Source: Apteryx mantelli (Eukaryota > Chordata > Aves > Apterygiformes > Apterygidae). Taken from it: 64,000 nt of DNA. Numbering within the stretch: position 1 is the first letter of the stretch; the number at the start of each line of letters is the position of its first letter. The notes under the pieces were generated by a model. The model ran no database searches and was not told the DNA's origin. It saw only the letters and a program-made list of their open reading frames with translations. Position numbers and translations under genes: made by a program. Location: assembly GCF_036417845.1 (NCBI RefSeq), contig NC_090017.1:124001-188000 (forward strand). Reading direction: 5' to 3'. Of the stretch, positions 43,001 through 54,300 are shown piece after piece.

Positions 43001-46000
43001 ATGCCCAGGCTCTGCCCCACAGATCTCCCTGGCCCCACGGCCCCCCCCAGCCCCACTCACGGTGATGACGGGGGGCCCGAACATCTGCTTGGCTCTGTCG
43101 GCCGCCATGAGGGTCCCCGGGCGGCTGTGCCCACCGGGGCTGCCTGCGGGGAGGGGGTCACTGCCCCACGGCCGCCCCACGGCCGCCCCACAGCCGCCCC
43201 CCGCGCTGCCCCACGGCACCCTAGAGCCCCCCCACGCTGCCCCACGGCCACTCCAAAGGCCCCTGTGGCCCCCCCCAGGGCTGCCTGCAAGGAGGAAGGC
43301 GCTGCCCCACGGCCGCCCCACACCACCCTGCCGTCCCCCCCGCTGCCCCACGGCCACCCCAAGGGCTCTTCTGTCCCCCCAAATTACCCGTGGGGAGGGA
43401 GTCGCTGCCCCACGGCGCCCCCAGAGCCCCCCCCACTGCCACCCCAAAGGCCCCTGTGCCCCCCCAAGACTGTCTGCGGGGAGGGATTCACTGCCCCATG
43501 GCATCCTACAGCCCCCCACACTGCCCCACGGCCACCCCACAGCACCCTGCAGCCCCCCCCCACCACCCTGCCGCCCCCTACGCTGCCCCACGGCTACCCC
43601 ACAGCACTCTGCAGCCCCCCACAACACCCTGACACCCCCTACGCTGCCCCACGGCACCCTATAGCCCCCCCACAACCACCCCGAAGGCCCCTGCACCCCC
43701 CCAGGGCTGCCCGTGAGGAGGGACTCCCTGCCCCACGGCGCCCCGCAGCCACTCCCCAGTGCCCTAACAGCCCCCCCCCCCAGCCCCACGGCTGTCCCCC
43801 GGCCCCCTGGCCGCCCCCCCCCAGCCCCCCGGCCGCCCCCCCGGCGCACCCTGCATGTTGAGGATGTGGGTCCCGGCGTGCACGGCCATGCCCTGCTGGT
43901 ACGCAGCCGCCGTCAGCGTCGTCATGTCGCTGCCGAGGAGGGGGGGGGGGGGACAACGGGGTGGTCAGCCCCACGGCGCGGCCTCCTCCCCGCCCCCCCC
44001 CCCGCCCAGCCCCCCGGCGCGGCCCCCCCCCACCTCTGCTCCTTGCGGCGCCGCTTCTCCTCCTCGTGCAGCACCTTCTTGAGCTGCAGGAAGAGCTGGT
44101 GCTTCTCCTCCTGCAGCGCCAGCAGCTTCTCCTGCAGCTTCAGGATCTGGGGGGGGGGGCCGGGGGTGAGCAGGGGGGGGCAGGATGTGGAGGGCTGGGG
44201 GTGAGTGGGGGGGGCAGGATGTGGGGGGGTTGGGGTGAGCAGGGGGGCAGGATCTGGGGGGTTGGGGGTGGGCAGGGGGCAGGGAGGGGGGGCAGGATCT
44301 GGGGGGTTGGGGGTGAGCAGGGGGGCAGGATCTGGGGGGTTGGGGGTGGGCGGGAGTGCAGGGAGGGGGGGCAGGATCTGGGGGGGTTGGGGGTGGGCAG
44401 GGGGCAGGGAGGGGGGGCAGGATCTGGGGGGTTGGGGGTGAGCAGGGGGGCAGGATCTGGGGGGTTGGGGGTGGGCAGGGGGGCAGGGAGGGGGGGCAGG
44501 ATCTGGGGGGCTGGGGGTGAGCAGGGGGGATAGAGAGGGGGGCAGGATCTGGGGGGGTTGGGGGTCAGCGGCAGGGTAGGGATGGAGGTCAGGGGGGCAA
44601 CCGGGGGGGGGTCTGGGGATGTCCCAAACCCGTTGGGGGGGGGGGGAGTTGTTCCAAGTTGGGGGTCCTGGGGGTGAGGCCAGGGGTGGCCCTGAGCCCG
44701 GACGGGGGGTCTCAAGGGCACCCCTGGGGGTGGGCCCAAAGTGAGGGGTGGCCCCAGAGGGGTCCCTGGGGGCGGCCCTGAGCTGGGGGGCCCAGGGGTC
44801 CCTGGGGGGTGACACTGAGCCGGGGGGGTCCCTGGGGGGGTGTCCCCAAGGCGGAAGGGGGGGGTTGAGGGGGCCCTTGGGGATGTCTGTGAGCGTGGCC
44901 CCAGCCCAGGGGTCCCTGGGGGTGTCCCCCAAGGTCTGGGGGGTCCCCAAGGGGGTCCCCGAGGTCTGGGGGGTCCCCAAGGGGGTCCCCGAGGTCTGGG
45001 GGGGTCTTTGGGGGGGTCCCCGACCTGCTCCTTGGTCTCCTCCAGCGACATCCGCTCCTCCATCTCCTTCTTGCGGCGCCGCTCCTGCTCCTCCCGCAGC
45101 TTCTGCTCCATCATCTTGTCCACCTCCTCCTCCTCTGCGCGGGGTCAGAGGGCACGGGGGGGTCAGAGGGCAACGCGGGGTCAGGGGGTGTCAGGGGTTC
45201 AGAGAGCGTCGGGGAGGTTAGAGGGCACCAGGTGGGGGGTTGTTGCTATGGAAACCGATGCCCCTTGTGGGAGGGTCCCCCCAGCTCGTTGCCATGGGGA
45301 CGGCGCTGGGGGCTGTTGCTATGGAGACGGAGGCACCAGGCCCCGGCCTGTTGCCATGGGGACAAGTGCCCCCCCCCCCCCCCCCCCCCCGTGTGTGTGT
45401 GTGTGTGTGTGTGTGAAGGAAGAGGCTGTTGCCAGGGAGACAGTCGGAGAAGGGGGTCGTTGTTACGGGAACGGTCTGGGGGTGGGGTCACGTTGCCATG
45501 GGGACGGTCGGGGGGTTGCTATGGGATGGCCACCATGGGAACAGACCCAAGGGGATGTTGCTATGGAAACGGATACAGAGAGGTGCACTGTCAAAGAAAC
45601 ACCCTGGGGGAGGATCGTTACCATGGGGACAGCCGGGGGATGGGTCGTTGCTATGAGAATGGATACAGGTGGAGTGTCGTTGCCACGGGGGCAGCCCCGA
45701 GGAGGGGTCGTTACCAAGGGGACAGCGCCGGGGGGGGGGGCGTTACCATGGGGACAGCTCTGGGCCGGGCGTGTTGCCATGGGGACAACCCTGAGAGGAG
45801 CCGTTGCTATGGGGACAGCCCAGGGACGGGTCGTTGCTATGGGGACGGCCCGGGGGGGGGTCGTTGCCATGGGGACAGCCCCGGGGCGGGCCGCGGGGGC
45901 CGCCGCTCACCCTGCCGCTTGCGCTCGCGCTCCACCATGACGTGCCGGTGCAGGGCCCGCGCCATGGCCGACGAGAGCTTCGGCCGCTCCAGCAGCGCCG

Positions 46001-46004
46001 GCAT
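40039..46004 (-). CDS. GPS2: GPS2, NCoR/SMRT-HDAC3 corepressor subunit (complete, 11 exons)
   Basis: G-protein pathway suppressor 2, a core subunit of the NCoR/SMRT-HDAC3-TBL1 corepressor that also restrains JNK signalling and Ubc13 ubiquitination. Exons in transcript order: 45911-46004, 45025-45134, 44034-44146, 43850-43929, 43061-43143, 42293-42461, 41530-41616, 40611-40690, 40408-40503, 40232-40315, 40039-40122. All junctions are GT-AG and in phase, giving 359 residues (human 327). MPALLERPKLSSAMARALHR starts the protein. A long charged coiled coil (EEEVDKMMEQKL, EEKHQLFLQLKKVLHEEEK; about residues 32-105) is the corepressor-binding part. The C-terminal half is rich in Gln, Pro and His and ends in RFYHK as in mammals. 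The extra length is mostly in the middle (exon 42293-42461) and near the end. The start context is favourable (A at -3). Confidence 0.97.
40691..41520. repeat. Two minisatellites in a GPS2 intron
   Basis: 40,700-41,160: GTGGGGCAGGATGGGGGGGG and GAGCCCCACGTGTGTGGGG units near 40 bp, each with a CACGTGTG/CACATGTG core. 41,170-41,510: GAGGCTCCACCCCCAGGTGG units near 35 bp. Confidence 0.85.
41620..43060. repeat. Minisatellites in the two GPS2 introns around exon 42293-42461
   Basis: 41,640-42,200 has ACGGCGACCCACGGCTGCCC units of 25-30 bp. 42,500-43,000 has ACACGTGTGGGGCAGCCCCA units of about 50-60 bp. The CACGTGTG core recurs. Confidence 0.85.
43144..43849. repeat. Minisatellite in a GPS2 intron
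   Basis: Higher-order units of about 110-130 bp contain CTGCCCCACGGCCACCCC, AGGCCCCTGTGCCCCCC and GCGGGGAGGGACTCACTG, repeated about six times. Confidence 0.8.
44147..44575. repeat. Minisatellite carrying copies of the GPS2 exon 3 acceptor
   Basis: On the minus strand the unit is CCCCCCAGATCCTGCCCCCC plus TGCTCACCCCCAACC. CCCCCAG|ATCCTG is the real exon 3 acceptor with the first two codons. About ten copies follow the true site, near 44181, 44214, 44248, 44293, 44326, 44372, 44418, 44451, 44497 and 44542. Confidence 0.82.
44640..45024. repeat. Minisatellite next to the GPS2 exon 2 donor
   Basis: Units of about 30 bp (GAGGTCTGGGGGGTCCCCAA, GGGGGTCCCC) run up to the exon 2 donor at 45024. The unit resembles the intron sequence immediately beyond that donor. 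Confidence 0.75.
45238..45890. repeat. Array of about 18 RFX X-box-like motifs in GPS2 intron 1
   Basis: Copies of GTTGCCATGGGGACAG / GTTGCTATGGAAACGG occur near 45241, 45288, 45323, 45349, 45427, 45456, 45488, 45556, 45616, 45646, 45678, 45708, 45740, 45770, 45801, 45832 and 45860, mostly 30 bp apart. They match the RFX X-box pattern GTTNCCNNGGNAAC to varying degree; 45241 and 45556 are closest. A C-run/(GT)n microsatellite interrupts at 45,368-45,416. Confidence 0.7.
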
Positions 46005-46114
46005 CTTCGCTCCGCTCCGCTCCGGCCCCCGCACACACCCGGAAGCGCCGGCGGCGGGGAAGGGATGGCGGCGCTTCCGCTTCCGGGGCGCGCGGCTCCG
46101 CCCCCTCCCGCTTC

Positions 46115-46220
46115 CCGATGCGCATGCGCGTGTGCGGGGCAGGGCCGCCAGGCCCCGCCCCCCGCTGAGTGCGTCACGGCCCCCGCGTGACCGCACCGCC
46201 CCCTCCAGCCACGTGACGGC
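46115..46220 (-). promoter_or_regulatory. GPS2: GPS2 promoter with NRF1 palindrome
   Basis: A perfect NRF1 palindrome GCGCATGCGC lies at 46120-46129, about 120 bases upstream of the GPS2 start codon. ETS-like CCGGAAGCG is near 46,040 and CACGTGAC near 46,208. There is no TATA box. This is the usual layout of a housekeeping CpG promoter. Confidence 0.6.
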
Positions 46221-46259
46221 GGCCGCGGCCCCGCCCCCGTCCGGCCCCGGAACCGCCCC

Positions 46260-47260
46260 AAATCCCAGGAACCGCCCCAAAATCGCCACAACCCCCCTTC
46301 GGTGCCTGATTCACCTCCAGGGACCCCCCCCAAAAACCCGAGCACCCCCCAAAAACCCAGGACCCCCCCCAAAATCGCGACCCTCCCCCCTTCGGGGCCT
46401 GATTCACCTCCAGGGCCCCCCAAAACCAGGGACCCCCCCCAAATTCAGGATCCCCCCCAAGCCAGGGACCCCCCAAAATCTGGAGCCCCCCCCATTAGGG
46501 CCTGATTGACCCCCCCCATGGCCCCCCCAAAACCCACTGCCCCCCCCCCAACACAACACGCCGACACAGCTGCTCTTTCGCTCCTGGTTTATAAACCCGG
46601 GGGGGGGGAGGAACGACACGGAGGGGGGGGGCAAATCGTGGGGGACCCCCCCGGCCCCCAAAAAGCAGCTTTAAATAAAACGTCTGTTTTTAAAAAAACA
46701 AAAACAAAAAAACACCCCCCCATGGCCCCCCCCCCGGATTCACATTTCGGACAAGGGGGTAATAAATAAGGGGGGGGGCGGGGAAGGGAGGGGGGGGTGT
46801 GCACGTGGGGGGGGGCAGTGGGGGGGGGGGTGTAAGTGCTGTGACCCCCCCCCCCACTCCAGGCCGGCACCCCCAAAACAGGGCTGGGACCTCCCCGGCG
46901 GGCTGAGCCCCCTCCCCCCCCCAAATTCCTCCCCCCCCCCCACCCCAAAAAGGGAGCTGGGACCCCCCCCAAGGGGGTTCCCCCCCCTTAAAATTGGGGC
47001 TGGAACCCCCCCACTTTGGGGTCGGACCCACCCCAATGAGGTCAGCCCCCCACACACACATTGGGGACCCCCCCCCAAAATTGGGAACCCCCCCCATTAG
47101 GGACATTAGGGAATGGGGGGGGGCTGGGACCCCCCCCAAAACTGGCTCTGGGATGGGGGGGGGGCCCCTGATTTGGGGGGGTCTGTGTGCAAAGTCCTTC
47201 CCCCCCCCCATTACCAGCGATTTGGGGGGGGGGCAAGTTTTTTGGGGGGGGGCAAAGCTG
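46260..47260. other. GPS2-NEURL4 intergenic stretch, C-rich
   Basis: 46,260-46,510 has three imperfect copies of GGGCCTGATTCACCTCCAGG. 46,570-46,720 is an AT-rich patch (GGTTTATAAACC, TTTAAATAAAACG, A-rich run) that may hold the NEURL4 3' end on the minus strand, although only variant signals (TATAAA, TTTAAA) are visible there. The rest is C/G-run sequence without a recognised gene. Confidence 0.4.
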
Positions 47261-48325
47261 CCCGGTAGCCCCCAGGGGTCTGTGGTTGCCCCAGGAGCCA
47301 GAGGAGTCCCTGGGGGGGTCCTCGGTAGCTGGGGGGGGTCCCCAGTGGCCACGGATGATTCCTTGGTGGCCACGAGGCCTCCCTGGTAGCCATGGGGTCC
47401 CCAGTGGCTTCCCGGTGGCCACGGGAGCTTCCCAGTAGCCACTCGAGGTCCCTGGTAGCCGTGGGGTCCCCTAGACGGGTCCCCGGTAGCCACGGGAGGT
47501 CCCCGGTGGCCATGGGAGATCCTTGGTGGCCACGGGAGGTGCTTGGTGGCCACAGATGGGCCCTCGGTAGCCACAGGAGGTCTTGGCGGTTCGTGGGGGG
47601 GTCCCTGGTAGCCATGGGAGATCCTTGGTGGCCACAGGAGGCCCCTGGTGTCCATTGGAGGCCTCTGGTGGCCACAGGAGGTGCTTGGTGGCCACAGGAG
47701 GTCCCCGAGGTCTGCAGGGGGTCCTTGGTAGCCACGGATGGCTCCTCGGTGGCCACAGGAGGTCCCCGGTAGCCATGGGAGGTCCTTGGTGGCCACAGGA
47801 GTTGCCCGGTGGCCACAGATAAGTCCTTGGTGGCCACAGGAGGTCCCTGGTGGCCTAGGGAGGTCCCCGGTAGCCATGGGAGATCCTGGGTGGCCGCAGG
47901 AGGTGCCCAGTAGCCAAAGATGGGTCCTCGGTGGCCACAGGAGGTCCCTGGTAGCCTCAGGAAGTCCCCAGTAGCCAGGGGAGGTCCTGGGTGGCCACAG
48001 GAGGTCCCTGGTGGCCACAGATGGGTCCTCGATGGCCACAGGAGGTCCCTGGTGGCCTCGGGAGGTCCTCAGTAGCCAGGGGAGGTCCTGGGTGGCCACA
48101 GGAGGTCCCTGGTAGCCAAGGGAGGTCCTTGGTGGCCACAGGAGGTGCTCGATGGCCACGGATGTGTCCTTGGTGGCCACAGGAGTTCCTTGGTGGCCAC
48201 GGGAAGTGCCTGGTGGCCACAGGAGGTCCCCGGTAGCCACGGGAGGTCCTGGGTGGCCACAGGAGGTGCTCGACGGCCACGGACGGGTCCTCGGTGGCCA
48301 CAGGAGGTCCCCGGTGGCCTCGGGG
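47260..48325. repeat. Minisatellite directly after the NEURL4 stop codon
   Basis: About 27 units near 39 bp, made of two half-units: GGTGGCCACAGGAGGTCC and CTGGTAGCCATGGGAGGTCC. It ends about ten bases from the NEURL4 stop codon (48336-48338), so it probably forms the start of the 3' UTR. Confidence 0.88.
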
Positions 48326-48335
48326 AGGCGGCCGG

Positions 48336-51300
48336 TCACTCGACGCGGACCAGCAGGCCGCAGAGGACGGTGGCGCCGGGCTCCTTGGTGACCCACTCGA
48401 GCTCGGCGGGGCTCAGGCGGGGGTCGAGGCCCTCGGGGGGCCGCAGCGAGGGCGGCCCCGGGCGGAAGGAGCCCGGCCGCACGCACACCTCGAAGGCCAC
48501 CTGCGCCCCGTGGGGCCGCTGCGACCGCGGGTCCCGGAAGCTGCAGGGGAGGGGGGGAGGGTTGGCCACGCCCCCTGGCAGGCCACGCCCATGCTGGCCA
48601 CGCCCACGCTGGCCATGCCCCCTCCAATCTGGACCCCCCCCCCCCCAGCTTCCAAGCCTGGCTGCCTCCAGGAGAAAGCGCTCTGTGTGTGTGGCTGGCC
48701 CCACCCCCCTGTGCTTGGCCACGCCCTCCTGAATGGCCACGCCCCACCCCATGCCAGCCACGCCCCCTCCAATCCTCCCCCCCTAACCCAGCCTGGCTGC
48801 CCCTGGGAGAAACCTCAGCCCCCACCCACCCATGTGGCTCCACCCCCCTGCTTGGCCCCACCCACCCAGGCAGCCCATGCTCATTTGCATAAGGCCGCCC
48901 ACACCCCCTTGGTGCCATGCCTCTTTCCCCCCACACCCCCCCGCTCAGCTCCATTGTGGTGGCCCCACCCACCAAGCCAGCCCCGCCCCCCCAAGCCCCA
49001 CCCCATTCCCACACATCCTCAGCAGCCTGGCTCCGCCCCCCAGGTAAAGCCCCACCCCCTAAAGCCCCGCCCTTCTGGAAGCCCCACCCCATTCCTGCAC
49101 CTTCGTATTAGCCTGGTTCTGTCCCCTCTGAAGCCCTGCCCACCCTGCCAAGCCCCGCCCCAAGCCCCGCCCACCCCAAGCCCCGCCCACGTACTGCACT
49201 TTGGTGGCGAAGGGCTCGAGGGCGGCGTAGCGCAGGGCGGGCGACAGCACCAGGCGGGGGGGCCCGGACGCCTGGGCCCCCGCGGGTCCGGGGGGGCCCC
49301 GCAGCCCCCCCCCCGCCGGCTCCCCCTTGGCCGGGCAGCTCAGGATGGACGAGGAGCCTGGAGAGGGGGTGAGGGGGGGGCGGAGTGTGGGCCCGGACGC
49401 CTGGGTCCCTGTTGGGAGGGGGCCTGGACGCCTGGGTCCCTGTTGGGGGGGGGGCCCGGACGCCTCGGTCCCCACTGGGGGGGTGGTGCCCAGGTGCTGG
49501 GGGGAATCGGGGGTGTCGGGGGGGCCCGGACGCCTGGGTCCCCATGGAGGGGTGGTGCCCAGGTGCCGGGGGGGCCAGGGGTGCCGGGGCCAGGGTCGGG
49601 GGGTCCCGGATGACTGTATCCCCACTGTGGGGGGGGGTGCCCGGGTGCAGGGTGGTGCTGGGGGGGGGGTCGGGGGGGTCCTGGACGCCTGGGTCCCCAC
49701 CAGAGCGGTGGTACCCGGGTGCAGGGTGGTGCTGGGGGGGGTCGGGAGGGGTTGGGGGGGTGTCGGGGGGGTCCCGGACGCCTGGGTGCCCACTGGGGGG
49801 GGGTGCCCGGGTGCAGGGGGGTGCTGAGGGGGGTTGGGGGGTGCTGGGGGGGGTCAGGGGGTCCCAGATGCCTGGATCCCCACTGTGGGGGGTGGTGCCC
49901 GGGTGCAGGGCGGTGCTGGAGGGGGTCGGGGGGTGCCGGGGGGTGTCGGGGGGGTCCCAGACGCCTGGGTGCCCACCTGGGACCAGCTCGCCCTGGTCGA
50001 GGGTGCGGCGCACGGCGCCGGCGCTGGTGCCATGATACGCCACGGGCCACTTGCGCCACGCGCCCCCCGCCTCCAGCCGCGGCCTCGTCCTGCGGGGAGC
50101 GTCCTGCTGACCCCCCCCCCAAAAAAAAAAACCCGCCCCCCCTGCCCCGGGCCTCCAGTCCCTCCCGGGAGCCCCAAAACGCCACCCCGGGACCCCAAAA
50201 GCCTCCCCGGACACCCCAAATCGTCCCGGGACGTGCAAAATCCCACCGGGGACTCCCGAATCCTCCCCAGGACCCTCGAATCCCTCCCAGGACCTCCAGA
50301 TCCCCCCCCCCAGGGCCCCCAAAATCCCAGTCGGGGACCCCTGAATCCCACCCCGGGAAGCCTCAGTCTCCTCAAGGACCCCAAAACTCCCCTGGGGCTC
50401 CCCAAATCCTTCTGGGGTTTTCTCAGCCCCCCCAAAACCCTTCTGGAGCCCCCCCAAAGCCATCCAGGAGCCCCCCCCAGGACCCCAAAGCCCCCCTGGA
50501 GCCCTCCAACACCTTCCAAGAGCCCCATAAAGACCTCAATCCCCTGCTGGAATCCCCCCAAAACCCCTTCTGGAGCCCCCCAAGGACCTCAAAGCCCCCT
50601 GGAACCCTCCAACCCCCTCCTGGAGCCCCATAAAGACCTCAACTCCCTGCTGGAGTCCCCCAAAACCCCTTCTGGAGCCCCCCAAGGACCTCAAAGCCCC
50701 CCTGGAGCCCTCCAACCCCCTCCTGGAGCCCCATAAAGACCTCAACCCCCTGCTGGAGTCCTCCAAAAACCCTCCTGAAGCCCCCCAAGGACCCCCAAAC
50801 CTCCCTGGAGCCCTCCAACCCCCTCCTGGAGCCCCATAAAGATCCCAAACGCCTCCTGGAGCCCTCCAAGGACCCCCAACCTCCCCCCCGGAGCCCTCCA
50901 AACCCCTCCAGGTGCCCCCCAGCCCCCCTCCACGGCGCGGGGCCCCACCGGAGGCTGAAGCGGCACCAGCCGACGGGCTGGGGGCCGTCGCGCGGCGCCT
51001 CCCCGCGCCGGAAGCCGCCCTCGTCGCCCCGCAGCTTGTGGCAGGACTCGCAGAAGCAGAGGCTGCGCTTGGGCTCCGGCGCGAAGTACTCGTCTGCCGC
51101 GGCCGTCAGCACCCAGGCGCCCGGGGGGCCCAGGCGTCCGGGGGGGCCCAGGCGTCCGGGGGTCACCCACCCCTTGTCTCCCATCCCCTTGGGGACTTGG
51201 GCATCCAGGCAAACCCCCCCACTCCCGCACCCTGTCCCCCATCCCGCAGGGACCCAGGCGTCTGGGTGCCCCCCACCCCACCCCCTGGGGACCCAGGCGT

Positions 51301-54300
51301 CCAGGCGCCCCCCAACTCACTCCCTGAGGGACCCAGGCGTCCGGGTACCCCCCAATCCCGAGGGACCAGGCATCTGGGAGCCCCCCAACTCGCTCCCCAG
51401 GGACCCAGGCATCCGGGCACCCCCCAACCCCAAGGGACCCAGGCGTCCGGGTGCCCCCCCCGCCCCCCCCCGAAGGACCCAGGCATCTGGGCACCCCCCA
51501 ACCCCGAGGGACCCAGGCGTCCGGGCACCCCCCAACCCCGAGGGACCCAGGCATCTGGGCGCCCCCCCCCGCCCCCCCCCCCGAGGGACCCAGGCATCCG
51601 GGCACCCCCCAACCCCAAGGGACCCAGGTGTCTGGGCACCCCCCCCACCCCCCCCCAAGGGATCCAGGCGTCCGGGCGCCCCTCCCCGAGGGGCCCAGGT
51701 GTCCGGGAGCCCCCCCTGCCCCCCCCCCCCGAGGGGCCCAGGCGTCCAGGCACCCCCCCCGCCCCCCCCCCCGAGGGGCCCAGGCGTCCGGGCGCGCACC
51801 GGGCAGCAGCAGCAGGTCCTTGAAGCGGGCGCAGAGGGCCTGGTACTCGCAGGGCTTCAGGGGGGCCGCGTCCAGCGGGGGGGCCCAGCACACGCTCTCC
51901 TTGATCCCTGGGGGGGGGCGGGGTCAGCGGGGACACGCCCACCGGACACACCCAACCGGGGGCGGGGCCTCACCTGGCCACACCCCACCCCTCCAGCTGG
52001 GTCTCACTGTGGGGTGGGGTGGGGTAGGGGGGGGGGCTGGGGGCACCAGGATCCCCCCCCCTCCCTGATCCCACCAACGGGAAGCCACCGAGCCCCGTGG
52101 ATTTGGGGGGATGACGGGAGCCTCCAGCCCCACAGATTATGGGGGGGGCACCAGGAGCCCCCCAGCCCCATAGATATGGGGGTCACGGGGACCCCCAGCC
52201 CCACAAATTTGGGGGAGCTGTGACACCCCCCCATCCCATGGCCTTAGGGGATGCCACAACTCCCCCAGCCCCACAGATTTGGGGGGACACCATGACCCTC
52301 CTCTAGCCCCATGGATTTGGGGGTCACTGGACCCCCCCCCCAAATGCCTCCAGCCCCACCGATTTGAGGGGACACCATGACCCCCCAGCCCCACAGATTG
52401 GGGATCACCCCGACCCACCCCCAGCCCCATAGATTTGGAAGGTGGGGGACACCCTGACCCCCTCAGCCCCACAGATCTGGGGCGGGGGGGGGAACACAAT
52501 GACCCCACCAGCCCCAGCCTGGGGGACCCCTCGATCCACCCCCAGCCCCACGGATTTGGAGCACGGAGGCAGCTCCGTGACACCCCCCCCCCCCAAACCC
52601 CACAGATTTTCACCGAGACCCCCCCACACACACAACCCAGCCCCACACATTTGGGGCCCCCCCCCCCACCAGCGCCGCCGCTCACCGTCCACCACGTCGG
52701 CCTTCTCCACGTCCCCCCGGGCGTGGGGGTCCCCGCCGCCCCCGCCGGGCGCCGCCGGCTCCGTCACGATCGTCACCTGCGGTGGCAGCAAAAGGAGGGG
52801 GGGACACGACAAGGACAAGCTCAGTATTTTTGGGGGGGGGGGGCGGCGGCTCCCGGGCGCCGGGGTCCCCCCCCCTACCTGCTCGCACTGGCCGTAGAGG
52901 TCGAGGAGGACGTAGCAGGGCGCCGGGATGTCCCCCGCGGCCACCCCCTGGTCGAGGCCGTTGACGAAGAGGTGGAGGCAGGCGCCGGCGTCCACCAGCA
53001 GCCCCAGCACCGTCCCCGCCGGCACCGTGTCCAGGTTGGGGCCGTAGTTCTCGCAGATCTGGGGGCGGCGGCAGGGGGGGCTGGCTGGTGTCCCCAAGGA
53101 CGTGGGAACGCCTGCCCCCCCCCCACAGCTTCGGGGGGACCCCTGCTGGGGACATCCCTGGGAGGTGGGGAACCCCCCTGGGGACATGGGGACCCCCCTG
53201 AGGACATCACCGAGAGGTGGCCACCCCCTTTGGGGACACCCAAGGGATGCGGGGACCCCTCCTGGGGACATCCCTGGGAGGTGGGGACTCCCCTAGGGAC
53301 ATGGGGACCCCCCTGGGGACATCCCTGAAAGGTGGGGACCCCCCTGGGGACATCCCTGGGAAGTGGGGAAACCCCTGGGGACATGGGGACCCCCCTGAGG
53401 ACATCAATGGGAGGTGGCCACCCCCCTGGGGACACCCAAGGGATGTGGGGATCCCCCTGGGGACATCACCGGGAGGTGGGGACTCCCCTAGGGACATGGG
53501 GACTCCCCTGGGGACATCCCTGAAAGGTGGGGACCCCCCCTGGGGACATCCCAGGGACCTGAGGACCCCTTTGGGGACACCCAAGGGAGATGGGGACCCT
53601 TCTGGGGACATCCCTGGGAGATGGGGACCACCCTAGGGACATCCCAGGGACCTGAGGACCCCCGTTGGGGCACCCAAGGGACATGGGGACCCCCTCGGGG
53701 ACACCCCCTGGGGGTCCTGGGGGGTGTTTTGGGGTCCCGGGGTGTAGTTTGGGGTGCTGGGGGGTGTCTCAGGGGTCTGGAGGGGTGTTTTGGGGCTCCG
53801 GGGTGTATTTGGGGGCTCCAGGGTGTATTTTGGCAGTCCTAGGGTGTTTTGGGGGGCTCCGGGGTGTGTTTTGGGGATCCCAGGATGTGTTTGGCAGCTC
53901 CTAAGAGTATTTTGGCAGTCCCAAGGTATGTTTGGGGGTTCTGGGATGTGTTTTGGGGCTGCAGGCTGCGTTTTGGAGGTCGTGGGTGTATTTCAACAGT
54001 CCCAGGATGTGTTTTTAGGCTCCTAGGGTGTGTTTTGGGGGTCCCAGGGTGTGTTTCGGGGCTCCAGGGTGTGTTTCGGGGCTCAAGGGTGTGTTTCGGG
54101 GGTCCCAGGGTGTGTTTCAGGGCTCCAGGGTGTGTTTTGGGGGATCCGGGGGTGTGTTTTGGGGGTTGTGGGTGTATTTCAGCAGTCCCAGGGTGTGTTT
54201 CAGGGCTCCAGGGTGTGTTTTGGGGGATCCGGGGGTGTGTTTTGGGGGTTGTGGGTGTATTTCAACAGTCCCAGGGTGTGTTTCAGGGCTCTAGGGTGTG

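Noticed and set aside
46690-49092. An 800-codon minus-strand frame after NEURL4
   Set aside because: It reads through the 39 bp array and the last NEURL4 intron; the peptide is a repeat of TSRGHQGPPVAT-type sequence and is out of frame with NEURL4.
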